From: Lysobacter arenosi
Lineage (GTDB): Bacteria; Pseudomonadota; Gammaproteobacteria; Xanthomonadales; Xanthomonadaceae
DNA: 64,000 nucleotides
Direction: 5' to 3'
Assembly: GCF_016613475.2 (NCBI RefSeq)
Contig: NZ_CP071517.1
Coordinates: forward strand, 2,666,001-2,730,000
Shown: positions 57,432 to 64,000 of the stretch, piece by piece
How the letters are laid out: every line of letters begins with the position of its first letter
How positions within the stretch are numbered: the first letter of the stretch is position 1
The notes under the pieces: model-generated
Database searches by the model: none
The model's input: the letters and a program-made list of their open reading frames with translations, nothing else
What the model was told of the DNA's origin: nothing
Program-made: the position numbers and the translations under genes

Positions 57432-59630
57432 ATGCCCGATGCCCCGATGCCTGATTCGCCAGTCTGGCGACTGGCCCTGCCGCTGCCATTGCCCCGCCTG
57501 TTCGACTACTTGCCACCCGTGGGCGAGGCAGCGAGCGCGGGCGATATCGGCAGCCGGGTGCGGGTGCCGTTCGGCAGCCGCGAACTGGTCGGCGTCATCG
57601 CCGAGGTCGGCCCCGCGGGCGACGACACGCCGCAGCTCAAGCACGCCCTGGCCCGGTTGGATCCACAGCCGGTGTTCCACGGCGAGCTGCTCGAGTCGCT
57701 GCGCTGGCTGGCGCGCTACACCCACGCTCCGCTCGGCGAAGTACTGGCGACCGCTCTGCCGGCGACCCTGCGCCGCGGCGAGGCCCTGGCCGATACCCAC
57801 GCCTGGGCCTGGCAACTGACCGAAGCCGGGCGGACGGCGCGCGAGCGACTGCGCGCCGGCAAGCCGCGACGCCTCGCGGACCGCCTGCAGGACGGCGCCT
57901 GCGACGAAGACACTCTCGACGACGACCTCGGCGACTGGCGCAGCGCCGCCCGCGCCCTGGCCAAGCGCGAGCTGGCCGAACGGATCGCGGTGCCCGTATC
58001 GACCAGAGCACCCGCGCCCCGCCCTGGCCCGACCCTCAACGCCGAGCAGCAGGCCGCCGTCGACGCGATTCTGGCCAGCCGCGACGGCTTCGCCGCCCAC
58101 CTGCTCGACGGCGTCACCGGCAGCGGCAAGACCGAGGTCTACCTCCACGCGATCGCCGACTGCCTCGCGCGCGGCCGCCAGGCGCTGGTGCTGGTGCCGG
58201 AGATCGGCCTGACGCCGCAGACGCTGGCGCGGTTCCGCGCCCGCCTCGGCGTGCCGGTGCACGCCCTGCACTCCGGGCTGGGCGACGCCGAACGCGCCCG
58301 CACCTGGGCCGCCTTCGCCCGCGGCGAAGCGAGGGTCGTGGTCGGCACGCGCTCGGCGGTGTTCCTGCCGATGCCCGATGCCGGCCTGATCGTCATCGAC
58401 GAAGAACACGACGGCAGCTTCAAGCAGCTCGACGGCATCCGCTACCACGCGCGCGACTTCGCCCTTGTGCGCGGCAAGACCCTCGGTATCCCGGTGGTGA
58501 TGGGCAGCGCGACGCCGTCGCTGGAGACCCTGCGCAACGCCCAGACCGGACGCTACACACACCTGCGCCTGCGCGAACGCGCCGGCGATGCGCAGCCACC
58601 GACCGTGCGCGTGTGCGACGTGCGCAAGCGCCCGCTGGAAGCCGGCCTGTCGCAGGAACTGCTCGACACGATCGGCCGCGCCCTCGATGCCGACGGCCAG
58701 GTGCTGGTGTTCAAGAACCGCCGCGGCTATGCGCCCGTGCTGCTGTGCCACGACTGCGGCTGGAGCGCGCAATGCCAGCGTTGTGATTCGCCAATGACCG
58801 TGCATGCCGGCGGACGTCGCCTGCAATGCCACCACTGCGGCGCGCGGCGGCCGGTGCCCAATGCCTGCCCCGATTGCGGCGGCCTGGCGCTGCAGGCGCA
58901 AGGCGCCGGCACCGAACGCATCGAGGAGGCCCTGGCAGCACGCTTCCCCGACGTCCCGGTGTTGCGCATCGATCGCGGCACCACCCAGCACCGAGACGCA
59001 CTGGAACAGCACCTGGCCCGCTTCGGCACGCAGCGCGGCATCCTGGTCGGCACGCAGATGCTGGCCAAAGGACACGACCTGCCGCAGCTGACGCTGGTGG
59101 CGGTGGTCGGCATCGACGAGGGCCTGTTCTCGGCCGACTTCCGCGCACCGGAGAAGCTGGCGCAACTGCTGATCCAGGTCGCCGGTCGCGCCGGCCGCGC
59201 CGAACGCCGCGGTGAAGTGCTGCTGCAGACGCATCACCCGGGCCATCCGTTGCTGGCCACGTTGCTGACCGGTGGCTATTCCGCCTTCGCCGAAGAGGAA
59301 CTGGCGCAGCGCGAGGCCGCCGGCTTCCCGCCGTTCGCGCACCTGGCCATGCTGCGCGCGGAAGCCAAGCACACCGAGGCCTGCGAAGGCTTCCTGCGTT
59401 CGGCGCGTGCGATCGTGCACGACACCGGCGCCGCCCTCGACCTGCACGGCCCGCTGCCGGCACCGATGCCGCGCCGTGCCGGTTACCAGCGCGCGCAGTT
59501 GCTGCTGTCGTCTGCCGACCGTCGCACGTTGCACTCGGCGCTGGATGCCGCGATGCCGGCAATCCATGCGCTGCCTGATGCACGCAAGGTGCGCTGGTCG
59601 CTGGATGTCGACCCGGTCGACCTTTACTGA
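57432..59630 (+). CDS. priA: Primosomal replication-restart helicase PriA
   Basis: 732 residues. The N-terminal 3'-DNA-binding domain has WRLALPLPLPRLFDYLPP; the helicase core has GVTGSGKT (227-234) and DEEH (323-326), then FKNRRGYAPVLLC. The zinc clusters are C-type pairs in CHDCGWSAQCQRCDSP and CHHCGARRPVPNACPDCGG. AGRAGRAERRGEVLLQT is helicase motif VI. It reloads the replisome at stalled forks. Full length. The upstream region has DnaA boxes and a Clp-like site; the gene converges on the membrane spermidine-synthase-like gene. Confidence 0.97.
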   Translation: MPDAPMPDSPVWRLALPLPLPRLFDYLPPVGEAASAGDIGSRVRVPFGSRELVGVIAEVGPAGDDTPQLKHALARLDPQPVFHGELLESLRWLARYTHAPLGEVLATALPATLRRGEALADTHAWAWQLTEAGRTARERLRAGKPRRLADRLQDGACDEDTLDDDLGDWRSAARALAKRELAERIAVPVSTRAPAPRPGPTLNAEQQAAVDAILASRDGFAAHLLDGVTGSGKTEVYLHAIADCLARGRQALVLVPEIGLTPQTLARFRARLGVPVHALHSGLGDAERARTWAAFARGEARVVVGTRSAVFLPMPDAGLIVIDEEHDGSFKQLDGIRYHARDFALVRGKTLGIPVVMGSATPSLETLRNAQTGRYTHLRLRERAGDAQPPTVRVCDVRKRPLEAGLSQELLDTIGRALDADGQVLVFKNRRGYAPVLLCHDCGWSAQCQRCDSPMTVHAGGRRLQCHHCGARRPVPNACPDCGGLALQAQGAGTERIEEALAARFPDVPVLRIDRGTTQHRDALEQHLARFGTQRGILVGTQMLAKGHDLPQLTLVAVVGIDEGLFSADFRAPEKLAQLLIQVAGRAGRAERRGEVLLQTHHPGHPLLATLLTGGYSAFAEEELAQREAAGFPPFAHLAMLRAEAKHTEACEGFLRSARAIVHDTGAALDLHGPLPAPMPRRAGYQRAQLLLSSADRRTLHSALDAAMPAIHALPDARKVRWSLDVDPVDLY

Positions 59631-62110
59631 TCGCTCGCCTTCACCGGCCAGACCCAGGCCGCGAACACGTACAGCACCAGCGCGATCAGCAACGTCGCAC
59701 GCAGCCCGAAAGCCATCGCCAGCAGCAGCGCGAGGATCGCCGCCAGCACCGACGCGCAACCGTTGAGGCCCCACGCCCACGGTACGAATCCCGGCGCCGT
59801 TCGTGCCAGCCTTGCCAGCCCGAGCGGGAACGGCATGCCCATCGCGAACGCCATCGGTGCGATCCCGACCAGCCCCAGCAGCGCGCGTGCCATGGGTGAC
59901 CACGACGCGGCGTATTCCATGGCGATGGCGAACATCGCCACCTGCCACAGCAGCCCCAACGCGATCGCCCGAACCGCCCAGCGGATGTGCAGCGTGATGG
60001 CCAGCGGCGTGGCGTCACGGCGGGCCAGCCAGCGCTGCGCCTGCAGGCTCCCCGCGCCGGCGAACAGCAACACGCCGGCGAGCCCCGCGGTCGCTGCCAG
60101 CAACGGGTGCCCCACCAGCAGCGTCAAGCGCGACAACGTCGCGATCTCGATCAGCAGGAACGCCAGCCCAAGTGCGGTGAAGTAGGCAGCAGCGCGAGTG
60201 CGAGAGATCCCGGCCGATTGCGCCGCATCGCCTTGCCCCAGCGCCCGCAGCGGCAGCAACACCAGCAGCACCGCCAACGGCAAGGCCTGTACCAGCGCCG
60301 CCACGAGCAGCAGATACCCGGAGTCGAGCAGCACGGCACTACCCTCCCCGCGCAACTTCCACAGCTCCGGCAGGCTGCGCCAGCGGAAGTAGTGACCGAA
60401 GTACGGGCGGTCATCGCTGGCGGGCTCGATCATGAACTTGTAGTCGTCGGCAAACCGGTTCGCACGCGGCGACAGCAACGCCTGCGCGCCATTGAAAAGG
60501 TACGGCGGGTCGAGCACGTGCAGATTGTTTGCCGGATCGAGCCGGACGCCCGGAAGCAGTACCGCATCGAAGCCGCGTTGTTCCGCGAAGCGCGCCATCG
60601 CCGTGACTTCGGCCGGCGTGAAGGGGCGCCGCGACAACAGCCATGTGCTCGCGTCCCAGTTGCGGATCGCCGCGACGTGCCGGGCGGGCATTGCAACGCC
60701 ATGCAACCGCAACGTCCCGGCCATCGTCGCCGCCAGCTTGAGTTCGTCGCGCGGCGGCTGCTTGCTCCAGCGCGTGATGGCGATCATTCCCGTCGGCGAC
60801 AGGCGCTCGAGGTAGTCGCCCATCGCTTCAACGGTCAGCGCGTACTGCTCGCTCGCCGACTGCACGCCGGCACCGCCGCTGGCGAATGATTCACCGCCCG
60901 CCAGCACGATCAGATCGTGTTGCCTGCGGTCGGCGCGCACGTGCGCACGCGGTTCGGCGACGACGGTGTGCACGCGTGGATCACGATAGAGCTGGCCGGC
61001 ATACCGGGCCTCGTCGACGCGAACCATGCCCAGTCGCTGCGCGGACAACTCGACCGCTTCGACGCGGCCCGCACCCAGCGCCAGCGCCTGCAGCACCTCC
61101 ATCCCGCCGCCCGCGCCAAGAACCAGCACCGATCGCGGCTGCCGAGCGTGGTACGGCAACGCGGACGTCATCGCGTCCAGCCACTCGCGAGGGGCAGCGC
61201 CGGCACTGTACGTGATCACCGACAAGCCATCGCCGTCGGTGAACAGGCCGCGCTGCGCCGGCGGTTCACCGGTGAAGCCCAGACTCATGCCGGGCGCGTA
61301 ACGCAGCGGCACCTGAGGACTGTCGAGCACCGTCATCCAGCCGTAAGGTCCCCAGCGTTGCGCGACGACGTGGGCCTCCGGCAACAGCAATGCCTTGCTC
61401 AGTCCCTTGTAAGGATTGGGTTGCGGCAGCATCAGCTTCGTCGGGATCAAGGTCACCAGAACGATCGCGACCAGCAGCGCCACGATCCGGCGCCAGTTGA
61501 CGCGTGACACCAGAAAGGCCGCCCAGGTCCCGCCCAGCGCCGCCAGCACCAGGCCGCGACCGGTCGGCAGATAGCTCAGCGCCAGTGCCACCAGCGCGCC
61601 GACGCTGGCGCCGATCAGGTCGGCACCGTAGAGCGCCGGGATGCGCGCGCCGTGTCGGGCGAAAGCCAGCCCGAAACAGCTGGCCGCGAAGAAGAACGGC
61701 ACCGCCAGCACCAGGTAGAGCGCACCGAGCCACAGCAGCTGGCGCGGATCCCAGACCAGTTCGAGTCCATTGAACGGAATCGCCCGTGCCACCAGCAGGG
61801 CCAGTGCCGCCGAAACTGCGAACAGCAGCGCGCACACCGAGAACACACCTTCGAATCGCGGCGCCAGGTACTCGTTGCCGCGCCCGCGCAGCCACACCGC
61901 AAGCCAGGTGCCGCTCGCGCCGTGCCCGAGCAGGGCAAGGCTGATGATCATCACTGCGAACGGATGCCAGTGTTCAATCGCCAGCCAGCGCATCAACAGC
62001 AACTGGTAGGCGAGCGCGGCGGCCGATATCACTGCGATGGCAAACGGCAATCGCCCGCGGGCTTCCTCCGGGACCGCGGCAGCAAGGCCGGCGTCGGCAG
62101 CGTCCGCCAC
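59624..62110 (-). CDS. Polytopic membrane protein with spermidine-synthase-like methyltransferase domain
   Basis: 828 residues from the GTG at 62110, five bases after the pcm stop; the longer open frame is a shadow of pcm. About six to seven transmembrane helices fill 20-230. A Rossmann/spermidine-synthase-like domain follows (about 290-500) with VLVLGAGGGMEVLQALALGAGRVEAVELS and SASEQYALTVEAMGDYLERL. Another set of seven or more helices covers about 590-825. This is the known membrane-embedded SpeE-like family. The substrate is unknown and true polyamine synthesis is not shown. It is coupled to an exported isoaspartyl methyltransferase. Confidence 0.85.
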   Translation of the reverse strand: MADAADAGLAAAVPEEARGRLPFAIAVISAAALAYQLLLMRWLAIEHWHPFAVMIISLALLGHGASGTWLAVWLRGRGNEYLAPRFEGVFSVCALLFAVSAALALLVARAIPFNGLELVWDPRQLLWLGALYLVLAVPFFFAASCFGLAFARHGARIPALYGADLIGASVGALVALALSYLPTGRGLVLAALGGTWAAFLVSRVNWRRIVALLVAIVLVTLIPTKLMLPQPNPYKGLSKALLLPEAHVVAQRWGPYGWMTVLDSPQVPLRYAPGMSLGFTGEPPAQRGLFTDGDGLSVITYSAGAAPREWLDAMTSALPYHARQPRSVLVLGAGGGMEVLQALALGAGRVEAVELSAQRLGMVRVDEARYAGQLYRDPRVHTVVAEPRAHVRADRRQHDLIVLAGGESFASGGAGVQSASEQYALTVEAMGDYLERLSPTGMIAITRWSKQPPRDELKLAATMAGTLRLHGVAMPARHVAAIRNWDASTWLLSRRPFTPAEVTAMARFAEQRGFDAVLLPGVRLDPANNLHVLDPPYLFNGAQALLSPRANRFADDYKFMIEPASDDRPYFGHYFRWRSLPELWKLRGEGSAVLLDSGYLLLVAALVQALPLAVLLVLLPLRALGQGDAAQSAGISRTRAAAYFTALGLAFLLIEIATLSRLTLLVGHPLLAATAGLAGVLLFAGAGSLQAQRWLARRDATPLAITLHIRWAVRAIALGLLWQVAMFAIAMEYAASWSPMARALLGLVGIAPMAFAMGMPFPLGLARLARTAPGFVPWAWGLNGCASVLAAILALLLAMAFGLRATLLIALVLYVFAAWVWPVKASDQ

Positions 62111-62115
62111 GATCG

Positions 62116-62856
62116 TCAGTGCCCACCTGTCAGCGGCACGAATCGCACCGGCAGCACCTGCCGCGTTCGCGCGCGTCCCTGCGCGTCCTTCTCCACCAGC
62201 ATCAGCGTCTGGGTGAAGAAGCTGCTGCCGACCGGAATCACCATGCGCCCGCCGGGCTTGAGCTGGGCCAGCAACGGCGGCGGTATCGACGACGCGGCCG
62301 CCGTCACGATGATCGAGTCGAACGGCGCCTGCTCCTTCCAGCCGTAGTAGCCGTCGCCCTTTCGCGTGCTGACGTTGGCGTAGCGCTTGAGGCGTTTGGC
62401 CGCCTGGTCGGCCAATGGCGCGATGATCTCGATCGAGCACACCTGCACGTCGAACTCCGCCAGCACCGCCGCCTGGTATCCCGAGCCGGTGCCGATCTCG
62501 AGGATCTTCTGTCCCGTGCGCGGCCGCACCAGCGTGGTCATCAGGGCGACGATGTAGGGCTGCGAGATGGTCTGGCCGTGGCCGATGGCAAGCGGACGGT
62601 TCTCGTAGGCGTTTTCGCGCTCGTTTGCCGGCACGTACTCGTGGCGCGGCACGCGGGCGAGTACATCGAGCACGTCGCGGTCGATGCGCGCAGTCGTGCC
62701 GGCGTCGGCGCGCGCCTCGGCTTGCAGCTCGGCGATCAGCGCGCGCCGCGGCTGCGCATAGGCATCGCCCTGCCGCGCGTGCGCGGTGGCGCAGCACAGC
62801 GCCGCGACCAGCACGGCCATGCGCGCGATTCCGGCGAGGGTGGCACCGCCCTGCAT
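62116..62856 (-). CDS. pcm: Protein-L-isoaspartate O-methyltransferase, exported form
   Basis: 246 residues from the ATG at 62856; a longer frame has no ribosome site. A signal peptide covers about 1-27 (IARMAVLVAALCCATAHARQ). The PCMT domain has RVPRHEYVPANERENAYENRPLAIGHGQTISQPYIVALM, then the SAM motif ILEIGTGSGYQAAVLAE and PGGRMVIPVG. It repairs isoaspartyl residues. A signal peptide on a SAM-dependent enzyme is unusual because SAM is cytoplasmic. It is followed by the membrane SpeE-like gene. Confidence 0.92.
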   Translation of the reverse strand: MQGGATLAGIARMAVLVAALCCATAHARQGDAYAQPRRALIAELQAEARADAGTTARIDRDVLDVLARVPRHEYVPANERENAYENRPLAIGHGQTISQPYIVALMTTLVRPRTGQKILEIGTGSGYQAAVLAEFDVQVCSIEIIAPLADQAAKRLKRYANVSTRKGDGYYGWKEQAPFDSIIVTAAASSIPPPLLAQLKPGGRMVIPVGSSFFTQTLMLVEKDAQGRARTRQVLPVRFVPLTGGH

Positions 62857-62912
62857 GGCGGCGAGTCTAGGGGCTGTCCCGTTACCCTTTCGGCAAGAGA
62901 CGCGTGAAAGCC

Positions 62913-63653
62913 TCAGCCCTTCTTGGCGGCCTTGGCCTTTGCCCTGGGCCGGATCCACAGGATCTGGTTTTCGCGATTGACCTCGAACAGGCCGGTGGCC
63001 TCGATCAGGTCGCTGAGTTTGCGGAAGCCGTAATTGCGCGGATCGAACGAGGCCTGGTTGCTGATCTGGTGGCCCACCTGCCCCAGGTGTGCCCAGCCGT
63101 CATCGCCGCTGGCCGACTCCACCGCGCTGCGCAGCATCTGCAGCAGGCGCGTGTCGTCGCGCAGTTCCTTGGCGGTGCGCGGCTTGTTGGTGACTGCCGT
63201 GGCTTCGGCGCTCGGCTCCCCCAGCGCTTCCAGGTAGGTGAACTTGGAACAGGCGTTGACGAACGGCAGCGGTGTCTTCTTCTCGCCGAAGCCATACACC
63301 TTCACGCCTTCGGTCAGCAGCCGCATCACCATCGGGGTGAAGTCGGCATCGCTGGAGACGATCGCGAAGCCGTCGAGGTTGCGCGCGTAGAGCAGGTCCA
63401 TGGCGTCGATGACCATCGCCATGTCGGAGGCGTTCTTGCCGCTGCTGTAGGCGAACTGCTGGATCGGCCGGATCGCGTACTCGTGCAGCGTCGCCTCCCA
63501 GCTCTTGAGGTGCGGGCTCTTCCAGTTGCCGTAGGCGCGGCGGACGTTGGCCACGCCATGGCGCGCCACCTCGGCCAGGATCACGTCGATCTTGGCGGCC
63601 GGCGCGTTGTCGGCGTCGATCAGCAGGGCAATGCGGCGCTCGGGTTCGGCCAT
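62913..63653 (-). CDS. NYN-LOTUS (LabA/DUF88-type) putative ribonuclease
   Basis: 246 residues from the ATG at 63653 with AGGAAG upstream. The NYN/PIN-like domain has IALLIDADNAP (D13, D15, N16), SDMAMVIDAMDLL and VSSDADFTPMV (D102, D104), the acidic metal site of a nuclease. The C-terminal OST-HTH/LOTUS domain (about 160-236) has WAHLGQVGHQISNQASFDPRNYGFRKLSDLIEATGLFEV. It ends in a Lys-rich tail. Probably an RNA-degrading or RNA-binding protein in the cytoplasm. It stands alone upstream of pcm in the same direction. Confidence 0.9.
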   Translation of the reverse strand: MAEPERRIALLIDADNAPAAKIDVILAEVARHGVANVRRAYGNWKSPHLKSWEATLHEYAIRPIQQFAYSSGKNASDMAMVIDAMDLLYARNLDGFAIVSSDADFTPMVMRLLTEGVKVYGFGEKKTPLPFVNACSKFTYLEALGEPSAEATAVTNKPRTAKELRDDTRLLQMLRSAVESASGDDGWAHLGQVGHQISNQASFDPRNYGFRKLSDLIEATGLFEVNRENQILWIRPRAKAKAAKKG

Positions 63654-63797
63654 GACACGCTTCCTGGCGGGGGCTCGGGGTCTGGGCGAGCCTACCCCAG
63701 GGCGGCGGCGACGGCATGACGCGGCCTGCCTTACGAATGTTAGCGCTACCATGATCTAATCGGAGAGAATGAGCCCGACACCGAAGCCACCGACACC

Positions 63798-64000
63798 ATG
63801 ACCAGCCAGCTCGAACAACTGCGCACCCTGTCCGCCGTCGTCGCCGACACCGGCGACATCGAGGCCATCGCCCGCTTCCATCCGCTCGACGCCACCACCA
63901 ATCCCTCGCTGCTGCTCAAAGCCGCCTCGATCCCGGCCTATTCGCCGCTGATCGACTCGGCGCTGGCGCAGGCGCGCGGCTCCGACCTGAGCGAGCGCGT
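63798..64000 (+). CDS. tal: Transaldolase, N-terminal part
   Basis: 67 codons visible before the right edge. [44 protein letters not shown] is the start of a TalB-type transaldolase, with DATTNPSLL as the hallmark. It moves a three-carbon unit in the pentose-phosphate pathway. It is divergent from the NYN gene; the rest is outside the window. Confidence 0.95.
   Translation, partial: MTSQLEQLRTLSAVVADTGDIEAIARFHPLDATTNPSLLLKAASIPAYSPLIDSALAQARGSDLSER

Noticed and set aside
57180..59948. 922-codon minus-strand frame over priA
   Set aside because: Antisense shadow of priA.

Overview
The window is about 64 kb of high-GC (mostly 65-70%) chromosome from a gammaproteobacterium of the Lysobacter/Xanthomonas group (Lysobacteraceae). 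RpoD, TopA, PriA, Def/Fmt/RsmB, DprA and Smg all have the xanthomonad form. The lipid A and lipopolysaccharide-type genes, the TonB-dependent receptor operon and a Clp-like site fit that assignment. It is inferred from remembered family resemblance, not from a search.

Region 1 (1-6302) is accessory DNA lying against the 3' end of a tRNA-Ile2(CAU) gene, the classic side for island integration. It holds a tightly overlapping minus-strand operon: a caspase-like protease, a beta-sandwich plus helical-repeat protein of unknown family, a ComEC-like metallo-beta-lactamase-fold hydrolase and a partial unknown gene running off the left edge. Beside it are a lower-GC orphan gene and a frameshifted remnant of a NERD-domain (PglW-type) protein. 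This is the best candidate in the window for a poorly described conflict or regulated-proteolysis system.

Region 2 (6446-15008) is a mannoside-utilisation locus. A GH92 alpha-mannosidase is divergent from a LacI regulator, sugar permease, PfkB kinase, mannose-isomerase-like AGE protein and GH47 alpha-mannosidase, all overlapping by 1-4 bases. A pair of 18-bp inverted operator-like sites sits between the two arms. The inferred route is mannoside to mannose, then fructose, then fructose-6-phosphate.

Region 3 (15-35 kb) is mostly conserved housekeeping: rpoD, dtd, an lpxL-like acyltransferase, two bPH2 membrane proteins, a glycosyltransferase cluster with an ArnT-like enzyme, rsmB-fmt-def, a LysM protein, dprA, smg, topA and tsaC.

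Region 4 (35-49.5 kb) has secreted DUF1579 and twin DUF4124 proteins, a CocE-type hydrolase broken by a 2-base insertion that reads through into a Tat-exported dienelactone hydrolase, a PLP decarboxylase, a CPBP protease/BASS transporter pair and a degenerate Nudix protein. An iron-type operon follows (TonB receptor, DUF3325, DUF3649, PepSY) with a Fur-like box, then an SDR.

Region 5 (49.5-64 kb) has a small lipoprotein, SppA, a MATE exporter, DUF3667/DUF4286, DUF3106 next to a membrane-anchored sigma-region-4-like protein, priA behind an inverted pair of DnaA boxes and a Clp/CRP-like site, a membrane spermidine-synthase-like protein with an exported isoaspartyl methyltransferase, a NYN-LOTUS protein and the start of transaldolase. 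Two copies of a dispersed inverted repeat lie at 25.6 and 48.6 kb.
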